The notes: generated from the letters alone by a model not told the origin. Numbered from the stretch's first letter, positions 26,819 through 36,901 are shown. The stretch is 64,000 nucleotides of DNA from CAIUGU01 sp040080215 (GCA_040080215.1 JBEBIT010000007.1:15543-79542); one strand, 5' to 3'. Translations and numbers: made by a program.

Positions 26819-29257
26819 CTACGGCGCAGCTGGTGGCCGTAAGGTCAGGGTGTGGGTTGCGGGACCTGGCAGCAACGGCTGGGGCTGCCCGGTAATCCAC
26901 GCGTCGTGTCCTGCACGGTAGTACGCGGACAAGGGATGAGATGACTGTCCGCCTGGCATCTGGAAGAAGCCTTCGCTCTCTCGGCCGGGAGAAACGACGA
27001 GCCGCTCCGAGGCACCTTGCCGCGGTCCCTGCACTCGCGGCATGTTGCTGTCGCCGGGCAAGGGCATCGATGGCATGTCGATGAGCCAGGAGGCCCAGGG
27101 CATCGCCCTTGACAGGGGGTGCCGCATCGACAAGACGTTGGTTCGCCCCCATCCACAGTCCGACAGGGTGCCGCATTCCTTTTTGATGTCGGCAAGGGCA
27201 ACGTCGAGCCAGGCAACCAGTGCTCCATCCCAATCGGGGTAGTTCGGATCGAGCAGGTGCAATGGTCGCTCGGTGACCAGCCGCCACGCGGAACCTTCGA
27301 ATTGCTGCCCCGGATCGAACTTGATCTCGGGATACGCGATGCGCGTCGGCGCAACCAGCGCATCGAAGGTTGCGGACAGCACGGCGCGCCGGAAATTGCG
27401 CACGATCAGATAACCAGGATCGTCCACGGCAGCATGGCCAGACCATCCCTCAACGAGTCTCCGCGCGACTTGCCTGGCCTGATTGCCTTGCACTGCTGTC
27501 GGGGTCAGGACCTGCAGGAGCAGGTCGCGCCAGCGCGCAAGGAACAGCGCCCTGTCGTCAAGCTGGATCGCCACCATGCCCTTGGCGTCGGCTGATTTCT
27601 GCGCGAGCAGATCATCGCGAATCTGTCCAGCCCTCGCGCCCAGCACATACGCGCCGGGGCCGACGAAGTCGAGCCAGGTCGTTGCCGTGATGGTGCGACT
27701 GTTGGCCGTCCACAAGCGGCCTCCAAGCGGATTCACGATGCGCGGAATCTCGTCAGGCGTGCGCCAGCGTATCCAGCCAGTTGCGGGCTTGCTCCAGTCA
27801 CTGGGGAAGCGCGAGTCGTAACCCTGTCGCACCGGAATCTGGCCAAAGAGGGTCCAGCCGATGCTGCCGGATGAGTCGGCGACGACGACGTTCTGGACAG
27901 GAGCGCCCGATTCGCTCGCCACCCGCAGCGCCTCCTGCACCGTGCCCGCAGTCTCGAAGCCGAGCATCTTGAGATTCGTGGCCTCGGGTCGATGTGCAGT
28001 CCATGCGAGCACGAGTGGCCTTCCCGTCGCGTCCATTGCAACCACGGGGCCCCATTGCGTGCGCGTGAGGCTGAGCGTTTCAAGAAGTTGCCCGCGCACC
28101 GCGATGACCTCGGCCTCGTGCTCGAACGGCATGGGCCCCTCGGACGTGAGGTACTTCGTTGCATCTGCGGGATCGACGTTGACGACGACCAGATCGGTCC
28201 AGTCGCCATGGGTATTCGTGAAACCCCACGCCACATGCGTGTTGCTGCCTGCGACCATGATCGGCAACCCCGGTAACGTGACGCCAATCAGGTCCTGCAA
28301 GGTTCCTTCGGTGGTGGCAACAAGCAGCCTGGCCCTGTACCAGATGTTGGGGACCTGCAGGCCGAGGTGCATGTCATTGGCGAGGAGCGCCCGGCCATCG
28401 GACGTCTGTGCTCCACCCACCGCCCAGCTGTTGCTGCCCAAGGCTGCATCGCCAAGCATATCCGTCATTGCATCTCGTCGCGGAACCGCTAGTGCTGCCA
28501 TGCGCCGGGCGCCTTGTCGCAGGTCGAGTACTTCAGGACCGGGGAGTGGGGGCGCTCGCCATGTCCCTCCGTCGACAGGGGCGTCCCATTCCGAACCGAG
28601 CGGATACAGCACGGAGAAGAGTTCAGCAGGGAGGGTGGCCCGGAGTGCGGCGTTGGCCAACTCACGCTCACCGGTCGTATCGTTGAGGTCAATGTACATC
28701 GCAAAAGCGACGAGCAGCGAGTCGCGTGCCTTCCAGGGTCTTGGGGACGCGCCCAAAGGCAGGTATTCCCAGGACCTCGCCCCGAGGTCCCTGAGCGCCT
28801 GATTCACCCCTTCGGCATACGCGTCCAGCAGATCGCGCTCGGCCGGTGTTGCCTGCTCAAGCACTTGATCGGCGACTCGCGAAAACTGATGCCTGCGAAG
28901 GCTGCGGTCCGTGGGTAAGGTCGCTGGACCGAGCAATTCGGAAAGTTCACCGGCCGAGAGCCTGCGCTGGAGATCCATCTGGAAGAACCGGTCCTGCGCA
29001 TGGACGTACCCCGTGGCCCTTGCGAGATCGAGGCGATTCCGTGCCCGGACCGTCGGGACGCCATTTACATCTCGCTCGATCGTGACAACGGCCTTGAGAC
29101 CAGGGACCGCCACTTCGCCATCCAGACGAGGCAGGCTCGCACGAAACGTCAGGTAGGCGCCCAGCAGAGCAAACGCGAGGACAGCGACGCTAGCGCCCAG
29201 GCCCAAGGCGAGGCGGCGTCTCCGGATCTCGCGCGGAATCGTAACGGTGGTGTTCAA
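26819..29257 (-). CDS. Penicillin acylase family (Ntn-hydrolase) protein
   Basis: An 812-aa precursor with an N-terminal membrane/signal helix (LGASVAVLAFALLGAYLTF). The self-cleavage site is Gly274-Ser275 in ALGSNSWAV, making Ser the N-terminal nucleophile of the beta chain; ANDMHLGLQVPNIWY and VGVTLPGLPIMVAGSNTHVAWGFTN are typical. Members cleave acyl-homoserine lactones, penicillins or other amides; the substrate here cannot be told. It is convergent with the bufferin region. Confidence 0.92.
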   Translation of the reverse strand: MNTTVTIPREIRRRRLALGLGASVAVLAFALLGAYLTFRASLPRLDGEVAVPGLKAVVTIERDVNGVPTVRARNRLDLARATGYVHAQDRFFQMDLQRRLSAGELSELLGPATLPTDRSLRRHQFSRVADQVLEQATPAERDLLDAYAEGVNQALRDLGARSWEYLPLGASPRPWKARDSLLVAFAMYIDLNDTTGERELANAALRATLPAELFSVLYPLGSEWDAPVDGGTWRAPPLPGPEVLDLRQGARRMAALAVPRRDAMTDMLGDAALGSNSWAVGGAQTSDGRALLANDMHLGLQVPNIWYRARLLVATTEGTLQDLIGVTLPGLPIMVAGSNTHVAWGFTNTHGDWTDLVVVNVDPADATKYLTSEGPMPFEHEAEVIAVRGQLLETLSLTRTQWGPVVAMDATGRPLVLAWTAHRPEATNLKMLGFETAGTVQEALRVASESGAPVQNVVVADSSGSIGWTLFGQIPVRQGYDSRFPSDWSKPATGWIRWRTPDEIPRIVNPLGGRLWTANSRTITATTWLDFVGPGAYVLGARAGQIRDDLLAQKSADAKGMVAIQLDDRALFLARWRDLLLQVLTPTAVQGNQARQVARRLVEGWSGHAAVDDPGYLIVRNFRRAVLSATFDALVAPTRIAYPEIKFDPGQQFEGSAWRLVTERPLHLLDPNYPDWDGALVAWLDVALADIKKECGTLSDCGWGRTNVLSMRHPLSRAMPWASWLIDMPSMPLPGDSNMPRVQGPRQGASERLVVSPGRESEGFFQMPGGQSSHPLSAYYRAGHDAWITGQPQPLLPGPATHTLTLRPPAAP

Positions 29258-29438
29258 GTCAGCTCATCGGGCAGGCAAGCGCGCCGAGGGCGCACGGTTT
29301 GACGAGTGGCGGCTGATAGAAGGCGCGGCCGGTCATGTGATGGTGTTCACGATATGTGTGGAAAGCTCCGCAGTATTGCACCGGGCTTGTGTGTCCCTGC
29401 ACGCTCCCTGACGGTGCACCGTGTATATTCGGTCCATC

Positions 29439-29645
29439 ATGAGCGTCCAGATCAAGTGCGAACCCAAGAGCGGAACCATGCTGGCCCGCTGGTATGAGAC
29501 CGAGGCCGAGGCACTTGCGATCCTGAAAGATTTCATCCAGCGGCATCAATCGCAAGGTCACAAGGTGGAACGGACCGGGAACGAAATCCTGGTCCGCGAC
29601 GAGGCCGGCAACGAGGTTGCGAAATACACCTGGGTTCGCAGCTGA
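29439..29645 (+). CDS. Small conserved-looking hypothetical protein
   Basis: A 68-aa protein (MSVQIKCEPKSGTMLARWYETEAEALAILKDFIQRHQ, then a short beta hairpin EILVRDEAGNEVAKYTW). The alternating helix and strand pattern looks like a genuine small fold. A TATATT hexamer at 29424-29429 lies only ten bases before the ATG, suggesting a very short or absent leader. A strong terminator follows. Family not recognised. Confidence 0.65.
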   Translation: MSVQIKCEPKSGTMLARWYETEAEALAILKDFIQRHQSQGHKVERTGNEILVRDEAGNEVAKYTWVRS

Positions 29646-29676
29646 ATATACCTGCAGAGCGCAAGCCAGAAGAATC

Positions 29677-29715
29677 AAAGGCCGGGCTCGTCAGTAACGA
29701 GCCCGGCCTTTTTTG
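29677..29715 (+). terminator. Intrinsic terminator after the 68-aa gene
   Basis: Perfect 15-bp stem starting AAAGGCCGGG with a 5-base loop (29692-29696), then six T. It lies between two convergent genes and may act weakly on the minus strand as well (three T there). Confidence 0.9.
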
Positions 29716-29733
29716 CTTCGAACTGGCGCTTGG

Positions 29734-31311
29734 TCAGCGTGCGCTGAGCTTCGCAGGCGCCTTGTGCTTGTTCAATACCGCAGCGACCAGGGGATTTGGC
29801 AGCAAGCTGTTGTCAGAGCTGCCCATCGCAACATCCATCGCAGTCAGGCCAACACCGTTTTTCGCGTTCGGATTGGCGCCTTGTTGCAGCAGGAATTCGA
29901 CGAGTGCAGGCTCACCACGAATCGCGGCGCCGATCAGTGGTGTATTGCCGGCGTTGTTTGCCTGGTTGACGTCGGCGCCCTTGGCGAGCAAGAGCTTGAT
30001 CGCTTCAATGGCATCGGGAACGCGCCCGCGGCTGATCTCATCGCGCCAACCAACGCCCGCAGCCGCCATCAGCGGCGTGGTGCTCCCCGTGTTGAACCCG
30101 AAGAACGGCTGCTTGGCCGGGCCATCATCCTTGTCTGTGGCCTTCAAAGGATCGGCGCCAGCTGCCAGCAGAATCTTCATGACCTCGAGATCAGCTGACA
30201 TGGATGCACGCAGGAACGATGTCGCTCCCGCCCTGAGGACACCGTTGCGGAAGCCACTCTGCGCCATCATCGCCGGCAGCGGCGTCTTCAGAGTTGCATT
30301 GACGTCCGCCCCTTTGGCTAGCGCCGTCTTGATGACATCGACGTAAGTCTTCTCCCCCGTCACTACGGGGGCTGGACGCGCCTCGGCCTCACGCGTGTTC
30401 ATGTCGGTCGCGACAAACAGTGCGGTACGCCCGAATTTGTCAGCCACTTTCGGATCCGCACCCGCTTCAAGTAGCGCCACCGCAACGTCGGGATGGCCGT
30501 TCAACGCCGCCAGGATGACGGCAGTGGAGCCGTCCGCGTCGACGAGATTGAGGTCCGCCTTGCCGTTGACAAGCGCCTTGGCGGCTTCAAGCTTGCCGTT
30601 ACGGGCTGCGAAATGCAGCGCCACCATGCGGCCTTTGGGAATATTCGGGTACACGAAGCCCCCCGAACGACGTTCGGGGTTCGGCTGGGGAACAATGATC
30701 TCGGCGGAAAACTCGTTGGGATTGGCGCCGCCGGCGATCAGGGCGGCGATCGCGTCGGCGTGGCCTTCCGCCGCAGCCCACATCAAGGCGGTCTGGCCTT
30801 TCCAGCCTTCCTTGTAGTTTGGATCGGCCTTGTTCATGTCGCCTGACTTGCCCTTGCCTCCTGCAAGCAGGGCATTGATCAAGTCGATGTTGCCCGTCCG
30901 CGCTGCAGCCATCAGCACTGTCTCACCCTCGGGCATTGCGGCTCCAGGATTGGCGCCCGCCTTGAGCAACAGATCTGCCGAGCGAGCGTCGCCATTGCGG
31001 GCAGCGGTTTGCAGGGCGGTGGCGCCATAGCGATTGGTGGCTTCCACGGCGGCGCCGGCCGCGATCAGCGTCTGGATCATGGCCGTGTCCCGCTCGTGGA
31101 CAGCCGCCATCAAGGGGGTCGTGCCGTCGATGTCTGGTGCATTGACGTCGGCGCCCTTCTTCAGCAGTGCGCCGACTGCGGCGACATCATGAGCCTTTAC
31201 GGCGACGAGGACCGACGAGAGACCCGGCACTGACTGGGCGAAGGCGGCGCCGCCTGAAAACGTCATGTTCAGTGCGGCAAGCACCCCAATCGCGACTGGC
31301 ATGAAACGCAT
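29734..31311 (-). CDS. Exported ankyrin-repeat protein (module copy 2, extra copy)
   Basis: A 525-aa protein. The signal peptide (IGVLAALNMTFSGGAAFAQS) predicts export. About nine ankyrin repeats follow (for example DGTTPLMAAVHERDTAMIQTLIAAGA and GATALQTAARNGDARSADLLLKAGA), with inserted segments such as NPERRSGGFVYPNIPKGRM. It closely resembles the next ankyrin gene, including the C-terminus APAKLSAR, so the two arose by duplication. Periplasmic ankyrin proteins usually act as binding partners; here the partners are probably the DUF1552/DUF1592 proteins upstream. It is last in the minus-strand operon. Confidence 0.9.
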   Translation of the reverse strand: MRFMPVAIGVLAALNMTFSGGAAFAQSVPGLSSVLVAVKAHDVAAVGALLKKGADVNAPDIDGTTPLMAAVHERDTAMIQTLIAAGAAVEATNRYGATALQTAARNGDARSADLLLKAGANPGAAMPEGETVLMAAARTGNIDLINALLAGGKGKSGDMNKADPNYKEGWKGQTALMWAAAEGHADAIAALIAGGANPNEFSAEIIVPQPNPERRSGGFVYPNIPKGRMVALHFAARNGKLEAAKALVNGKADLNLVDADGSTAVILAALNGHPDVAVALLEAGADPKVADKFGRTALFVATDMNTREAEARPAPVVTGEKTYVDVIKTALAKGADVNATLKTPLPAMMAQSGFRNGVLRAGATSFLRASMSADLEVMKILLAAGADPLKATDKDDGPAKQPFFGFNTGSTTPLMAAAGVGWRDEISRGRVPDAIEAIKLLLAKGADVNQANNAGNTPLIGAAIRGEPALVEFLLQQGANPNAKNGVGLTAMDVAMGSSDNSLLPNPLVAAVLNKHKAPAKLSAR

Positions 31312-31341
31312 TTTGATTTTCCCCTTTGCTCCGGGCGCAAA

Positions 31342-31376
31342 TAAAAAGGGCCAGCTGCGAGATCGTAGCTGGCCCT
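31342..31376 (-). terminator. Hairpin with T-run between the two ankyrin genes
   Basis: Stem AGGGCCAGCT/AGCTGGCCCT with a ten-base loop; on the minus strand it is followed by TTTTT. It ends or attenuates transcription from the upstream ankyrin gene before the next one. Confidence 0.75.
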
Positions 31377-31423
31377 GATTTTCGTACCTTCAATAGTGGC
31401 CCTAGTTCATCGGACCGTTTGCT

Positions 31424-32989
31424 TCACCGTGCACTGAGCTTTGCAGTGGGCGCATGCTTCTTGATGACCTCGGCCACCAGCGGATTCGGCAGGATGCTGT
31501 AGTCGGAATTGCCGTTGGCGATGTCCATTGCGGTCAGCCCACGAGCATTCTTGTGCTTGGGATCTGCCCCGATGCTAAGCAGGAACTCGACCAGCGCGGG
31601 TTCGCTGCGCATTGCCGCACCCGTCAGGGCAGTATCGCCACCCTGATTCGCCTCGTTGACGTTGCCACCCTTGGCAACGAGCAGCTTGATCGCTTCGATT
31701 GCGTCGGGGACGCGACCACGGCTGATCTCTTCACGCCAGCCCACGCCGGCGGCGGCCATCAGGGGGGTAGTCTTGCCCGAGATCTCGTTGATGCGGCGAC
31801 CGGCAGGACGATCATCCGGCGCCGTTGCCAGCTTGGGGTCCGCTCCGGCAGCCAACAACATATTCATCACCGGCAGGTCGGCAGACATGCTCGCACGCAG
31901 GAAGGCCGTCGAGCCCTCACGCAGGATGCCGTTGTGATTGCCACCCTGCGCAACCCAGATCGGAAGGGTCGACTTGAGCGTTGCGTTGACATCTGCGCCC
32001 TTGGCGATTGCGAGCTTGATGACGTCGACATAGGTCTTGTCACCGGTCACGGGAGGAGCCGGACGTGAATTGGCATCCAGCGTGTTCATGTCAACCGCAT
32101 TGAACAACACGGTACGACCGTAATTGTCGGCGATCTTGGGATCCGCACCGGCTTCGAGCAGCGCAACGGCTACATCCGGATGCCCGTTGAGGGTTGCGAG
32201 AACCAGTGCGTTCGTTCCGTCCGCATCCACGAGGTTGAGGTTGGCCTTGCCCTTGATGAGCGACTGAGTAGCCTCGAGGTGACCATTGCGCGCGGCGAAG
32301 TGCAGCGCGGTCATGCGTCCTTTGGGAATCTTGGGGTATACGAAACCATTGGCACGGCGATCTGGATTGGGTTCAGGGACGATGATCTCCGAAGAGAACT
32401 CGTTGGGACTTGCACCGCCAGCGATCAAAGCATCGACAGCTGCAGCATGACCCTCGGCAGCAGCCCACATCAGCGCGGTCTGGCCTTTCCAGCCTTCCTT
32501 GTAGTTCGGGTCAGCCTTGTTCAAGTCACCGGCCTTGCCCTTTCCACCTGCCAAGAGCGCCTTGATGAGGTCAACGTTGCCAGTGCGCGCAGCCGCCATC
32601 AGGACGGTTTCGCCTTCGGGAAGGGCGGTGGCCGGGTTGGCGCCGGCGTTCAGCAGCAGCGTCGCCGACTGGGCGTCGCCGTTCCGGGCTGCCGTGTGGA
32701 GTGCCGTCGCGCCGTAGCGGTTGGTCGCGTCGACGTCGGCGCCGGCCTTCAGCAACGCCTGGATCATGTCGGCATCGCGTTCGTGGACGGCGGTCATCAG
32801 GGGCGTCGTGCCATCGAGGTCCGGTGCATTCACGTTCGCGCCCTTCTTGAGCAGCGCGCTTACGCCGGCGACGTCATGCGCCTTGACGGCGGCAAATACA
32901 GAAGGCCCGGATTGCGCCGAGGCGGTGGCTGCTGCAAGTGCCAGCGAAAGGGTAGTGAGTACGCCGAGTACAACTGGTTTGGAACGCAT
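31424..32989 (-). CDS. Exported ankyrin-repeat protein (module copy 2)
   Basis: A 521-aa paralogue of its neighbour. Signal peptide VLTTLSLALAAATASAQS; then consecutive ankyrin repeats (DGTTPLMTAVHERDADMIQALLKAGADVDATNRYGATALHTAARNG), the NPDRRANGFVYPKIPKGRM insertion, and a shared C-terminus (PTAKLSAR). It follows the DUF1552 gene with a hairpin-bearing 77-base spacer. The same gene order recurs at 37217-42680, which implies joint function. Confidence 0.9.
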   Translation of the reverse strand: MRSKPVVLGVLTTLSLALAAATASAQSGPSVFAAVKAHDVAGVSALLKKGANVNAPDLDGTTPLMTAVHERDADMIQALLKAGADVDATNRYGATALHTAARNGDAQSATLLLNAGANPATALPEGETVLMAAARTGNVDLIKALLAGGKGKAGDLNKADPNYKEGWKGQTALMWAAAEGHAAAVDALIAGGASPNEFSSEIIVPEPNPDRRANGFVYPKIPKGRMTALHFAARNGHLEATQSLIKGKANLNLVDADGTNALVLATLNGHPDVAVALLEAGADPKIADNYGRTVLFNAVDMNTLDANSRPAPPVTGDKTYVDVIKLAIAKGADVNATLKSTLPIWVAQGGNHNGILREGSTAFLRASMSADLPVMNMLLAAGADPKLATAPDDRPAGRRINEISGKTTPLMAAAGVGWREEISRGRVPDAIEAIKLLVAKGGNVNEANQGGDTALTGAAMRSEPALVEFLLSIGADPKHKNARGLTAMDIANGNSDYSILPNPLVAEVIKKHAPTAKLSAR

Positions 32990-33017
32990 CTGAATGCCCC
33001 TAACTAATTCTTGAAGA

Positions 33018-33045
33018 GGGCCGACTGCGTTCTCGCAGTCGGCCC
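33018..33045. terminator. Hairpin between DUF1552 and ankyrin genes
   Basis: Perfect 12-bp stem (GGGCCGACTGCG/CGCAGTCGGCCC) with a TTCT loop. T-richness after it on the minus strand is weak, so it may be a partial terminator that lowers ankyrin expression relative to the genes upstream, or an RNA-stabilising hairpin. Confidence 0.6.
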
Positions 33046-33066
33046 CAGCTCATCAAATACCAACGA

Positions 33067-34404
33067 TCAGGTCAGGCCGACCGAGCCACCCTCGCTGCGA
33101 CCAAACCGATCGAGCTCGACGCCCATGTGGCGGGCGATATCGATGTGCAGGTCGCCGACCGGGCGATCCTTGGTCTTGTCGATCTGGATGTGGCGGTTGC
33201 CCTTCACGAAGCCGCTGACGATGGCGTAAGGCAGGCTCTTCTTGAGGTGCTCGTTGCCGTTGCTCATGCCGGCACCGTAGACAAGCAGTGTGTGGTCGAG
33301 CAGCGTGCCATCGCCATCCTGCGTCGCAGCCATCTTGTCGACGAACTTCGAGAACAGCAGCGCATGGTACTGGTCGATCTTGCCCTTCTTCTCCATGAAT
33401 TCCGGGTTGTTCGAGTGGTGCGAAATGCTGTGGTGCTGTTCGCGCACACCAATCTGCGGGTATGCGATGGAGCTGAGTTCGCGGGCCATCATGAAGGTGG
33501 CAATGCGGGTCAGGTCCGTCTGGTAGGCAACGTGCAGCAGGTCGAACATCAGTTCCACGTGGTCGGGGAACTGCTCCGGGATGCCCGAAGGAGAGGCTAC
33601 CGTCGAGCCGGCAAGCTCGCCGGTGCGGGCTTCAGCACGCTGGATGCGCTTTTCTACTTCACGGATGTTCTCGAGATAATCGGCAACACGTGCCTTGTCC
33701 GGGGCGCCCACGCGGGCCTCGAGGCGGTGAGTCTCCTCGAGCACGGAGTCGAGGATGCTGCGGTTCTGCTGGAAGCGCGCACGGCGCTGCTCGGCGGTAC
33801 CCGTGCCACCAAACATCATCTCGAACACGACGCGAGGATTGACCTGCATCGGGAGCGGGGTCTTCGGGTTAGCCCACGAGATCGTGTTCATGTACGAGCA
33901 GCTGTAGCCCGTATCGCATGCACCGACGAGGTTCGTCGTGTCTTCGATCGCGAGTTCCATCGTCGGGAACACCGTGTTGCCGGCGATCTTCTTGGCAAGC
34001 ACCTGATCGAGCGAGATGCCAGCCTCGACGTCTACACCCTGGGTCTTCTTCGGGAACGAGTCCGTCAGCCAAGCCGTGCAGGCACCGGAGTGCTGACCGG
34101 AACCGTCTGCACCAAGCAGGCCGCTCACCACTGTCAGGCGGTCCTTGTGCTTTGCCAGCGGCTCGAGGACGTAGCTCAAGTCGAAGTCATGGCCGGCCTT
34201 CTTCGGCGTCCACAGATCGAGCTTGTCGGTCATGACCAAGCCATTCGGCACGTAAACGAAGCCGATGCGACGGGGACGATTGGCAGCGGTCTGCGCGAAA
34301 GCCGTCAGCGAGGGCACCATCGCCCCGAGGAAGGGCAGTGCTACCGCAACGCCGCTTCCACGAAGGAACGTGCGTCGATCCAGTGACTTCTTGAAATTGA
34401 TCAT
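33067..34404 (-). CDS. DUF1552 protein with Tat-like signal (module copy 2)
   Basis: A 445-aa protein. The N-terminus DRRTFLRGSGVAVALPFLGAMV is a twin-arginine-type export signal, implying folding in the cytoplasm, perhaps with a cofactor. The remainder matches the DUF1552 pattern (RIGFVYVPNGL, WTPKKAGHDFDLSYVLEPLAKHKDRLTVVSGL, GQHSGACTAWLT). This family belongs with sulfatase/phosphatase-like secreted proteins common beside DUF1592 in Planctomycetes and some Proteobacteria. Activity is unknown. It is second in the module after DUF1592. Confidence 0.88.
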   Translation of the reverse strand: MINFKKSLDRRTFLRGSGVAVALPFLGAMVPSLTAFAQTAANRPRRIGFVYVPNGLVMTDKLDLWTPKKAGHDFDLSYVLEPLAKHKDRLTVVSGLLGADGSGQHSGACTAWLTDSFPKKTQGVDVEAGISLDQVLAKKIAGNTVFPTMELAIEDTTNLVGACDTGYSCSYMNTISWANPKTPLPMQVNPRVVFEMMFGGTGTAEQRRARFQQNRSILDSVLEETHRLEARVGAPDKARVADYLENIREVEKRIQRAEARTGELAGSTVASPSGIPEQFPDHVELMFDLLHVAYQTDLTRIATFMMARELSSIAYPQIGVREQHHSISHHSNNPEFMEKKGKIDQYHALLFSKFVDKMAATQDGDGTLLDHTLLVYGAGMSNGNEHLKKSLPYAIVSGFVKGNRHIQIDKTKDRPVGDLHIDIARHMGVELDRFGRSEGGSVGLT

Positions 34405-34468
34405 GTCCGGACTCCCAGGGTAAGGGTAATGGCTTGGGTTTTATTGTCTGAAATCATCTAAAGGCAAT

Positions 34469-36901
34469 TCATTGCACCGGCTTCGCGGGCTGGCCGGCGC
34501 TGGCCGACAGCTCGCCCTTGCCAGCCGACATCTTCATCTGGAATGGCGTGGACTTCACGATCTCCATCACCACCGACGAGAACCGGTAATTGTCGTGCTC
34601 GCTGGTCTTGACGATGTTGCGCACGACCGGCATGTCGTAATACTCGAGACCACGTCCGAGCGCGTAGGTCAGGAGCTTTTCCGTGAAGGCGCTCATGTAG
34701 CGCTCGGGGTTCTTGGCGATCACGTCACGCAGTTCGTTGACGCCGTTGATCTTCTTGCCGCTCGCGAGGCTGCCGGACGAATCGATGGCCAAGCCACCTT
34801 CGTCCTTGGCGCGCTTCGTGCCGATGCCGTCGAACACTTCTAGCGAGAAGCCGATCGGATCCATGATGTTGTGGCAGGCCGCACAACCAGGATCCGCGCG
34901 ATGGCGCTCAAGACGGACGCGCAGCGGCTCACGATCGAGCGTATCGATTGCGTTTTCCTTGAGGGCCGGGACGTTATCCGGCGGGCTGGGGGGTGGGTTC
35001 GCAAGCAGGTTCTCGAGCACCCACGCGCCGCGCTTCACCGGAGAGGTTCGCGTCGGCAGTGCCGTCACCATCAGGAACGTGCCCTGGCCGAGCAGACCGC
35101 GACGCGCAACGTCGTCGAGCTTCACGCGGCGGAAATCGCTGCCGTAGATGCCCTTGACGCCGTAATGACGGGCGAGGCGCTCGTTCATGAACGTGTAGTC
35201 CGCCGTCAGCAGGTCGACCACATTGCGGTCGTCACGCATGATGCTGTCGAAGAACATCAGCGTTTCGGTGCGGAAGGCTTCGCGCAGGCCTTCGTCGAAG
35301 TTCGGGAACATGTAGGAATCGGGCTGCTGGGAGTCCAGGTTCCTGAGACGCAACCACTGGGAGGCAAAGTTCGTTGCAAGGGACTCGGAGCGGGGATCCG
35401 CCAGCATGCGGCGAACCTGCTGCTCAAGCACCTTGTTGTCGCTCAGCTTGCCCTTGGCGGCGATGTCCAGCAACTCCGCGTCTGGAGCCGAGCTCCACAG
35501 GAAGAACGAAAGGCGCGAAGCCAGCTCGAGATCGCTGATACGGAATGGGGTTGCCGCCGCGATGCCCTGCGGATCCTTTTCCATGCGGAAGATGAAGTCC
35601 GGGCTGGAGAGGATGCGGCGCAGACCCATCTGGATGCCGCCTTCGAAAGTCCCCTTGGACTGGCGGCCCTGGGCGTAGAACTCACGCAGAACCTTCATGT
35701 CCGTGTCATTGACAGGGCGACGATAGGCAGTGCGGGCAAGCTTAGACAGGATCTGGTCCGCGCACTTGGCTTCGTCGCGGGTGCTCTTCGGTTTGCAGCT
35801 GAACACCACCTTGCGGCTCGGCGTTTCGACACTGGGCGCCTTGGCGTCGAAAGGTCCGCGGATAAGCGCGCCCTCGACCGAAGGAATGCCGCCGATATAC
35901 ACCGGATCGAAGTTGATCGATTCGAAAGGTTGCAGCTGGTCGACTTCGACCGCGCCCGTCTTCTGCAGGAATGTCAGGACAATGCGGTGGGAACCGGCCG
36001 TCAGCGGCACCCTGACGCGGGCGCGTTCTTCAACGGCCGCACGCACTTCGTCTGCGTTCTCGAGCAGGCGCGAGTAGTCGGACGTGCCACCCATGGTGAT
36101 CAGCTTGACCTGCTTACCATCGACGGAGATCTCGAACTGGTGCGGGAACTCGAGACCGCGGATCACGCTCAGCGTGTTTTTGAGGAACGTGGTGCTGATC
36201 TCGTAAGTCCCGTCGAGCGGGAAGTAGTGCTCAATCGCAAGGCCACCGCGAGTACCGAGCGGGAGGCCTTCGATGTGCTCGTTCTGCGAGAGACGCTGAT
36301 TGACGCGATAGACGGAGTCTTCGCGCGGCAGGTCGGGGTCACCGATCGCCATCGCGCTGATGCGGTCGGCCGCAGCGAGGTAGCCTTCGAGCAAGGCCGG
36401 AGAAATATTGAGCACGTCGGCAACGTTGTCGAAGCCGTAGCTCGAGTTGTCAGGTGCCATCAGCGCCTTCACGTCGACGTTGAGCGCGAGCATGTCACGC
36501 ACGACGTTCTTGTACTCTTCGCGGTTCAGTCGATAGAGCGCGGGACGCCCGGGGTTCGGCTTGACGGCCGCGGTCTTGTCGAGTTCCGTTTCAAGCCAGG
36601 ATGCAAACTTGTCGTAGGTGGCGGGATCAGGGCGCGGCTTGCCGACGGGAGGCATGGATGCACCACGCATCTTCGTCACAACGCGCTCGAAAATCTTCGC
36701 ATGCTGCGAGACCTTCGTGAAATCCACATCATCAAGAGAGAGACCGCCGCGGTTTTCGATGGGGTCGTGGCAATCGACGCAGTACTGGTCGATCATCGAC
36801 TTGTAAGTTGCAGCGTCGCTGCCCGATTGCGCATTGGCCACGCCACCGCACAACGTCGCGCTCACCACTGCCAGCAGAATTCTGGAAACTCTCACGGTCA
36901 C
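34469..36901 (-). CDS. DUF1592-family multidomain haem protein (module copy 2)
   Basis: An 810-aa exported protein. After a signal peptide (LLAVVSATLCGGVANAQS) comes a cytochrome-like part with CVDCH, then segments matching DUF1587 (RLNREEYKNVVRDMLAL), DUF1595 (LARTAYRRPV), DUF1592 (LGRRILSSPDFIFR-like, ELASRLSFFLWSSAP), DUF1588 (MNERLARHYGVKGIYG) with a second CXXCH (CAACHNIMDPIGF), and DUF1585 (FTEKLLTYALGRGLEYYD). Two covalent haems are likely. It is first in the module, its promoter lying in 36902-37216. The reaction is unknown. Confidence 0.9.
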   Translation of the reverse strand: MTVRVSRILLAVVSATLCGGVANAQSGSDAATYKSMIDQYCVDCHDPIENRGGLSLDDVDFTKVSQHAKIFERVVTKMRGASMPPVGKPRPDPATYDKFASWLETELDKTAAVKPNPGRPALYRLNREEYKNVVRDMLALNVDVKALMAPDNSSYGFDNVADVLNISPALLEGYLAAADRISAMAIGDPDLPREDSVYRVNQRLSQNEHIEGLPLGTRGGLAIEHYFPLDGTYEISTTFLKNTLSVIRGLEFPHQFEISVDGKQVKLITMGGTSDYSRLLENADEVRAAVEERARVRVPLTAGSHRIVLTFLQKTGAVEVDQLQPFESINFDPVYIGGIPSVEGALIRGPFDAKAPSVETPSRKVVFSCKPKSTRDEAKCADQILSKLARTAYRRPVNDTDMKVLREFYAQGRQSKGTFEGGIQMGLRRILSSPDFIFRMEKDPQGIAAATPFRISDLELASRLSFFLWSSAPDAELLDIAAKGKLSDNKVLEQQVRRMLADPRSESLATNFASQWLRLRNLDSQQPDSYMFPNFDEGLREAFRTETLMFFDSIMRDDRNVVDLLTADYTFMNERLARHYGVKGIYGSDFRRVKLDDVARRGLLGQGTFLMVTALPTRTSPVKRGAWVLENLLANPPPSPPDNVPALKENAIDTLDREPLRVRLERHRADPGCAACHNIMDPIGFSLEVFDGIGTKRAKDEGGLAIDSSGSLASGKKINGVNELRDVIAKNPERYMSAFTEKLLTYALGRGLEYYDMPVVRNIVKTSEHDNYRFSSVVMEIVKSTPFQMKMSAGKGELSASAGQPAKPVQ

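Noticed and set aside
29734..32989. Ankyrin repeats as a CRISPR-like or satellite DNA repeat
   Set aside because: The periodicity is at protein level (about 33 residues) and the DNA copies are diverged.
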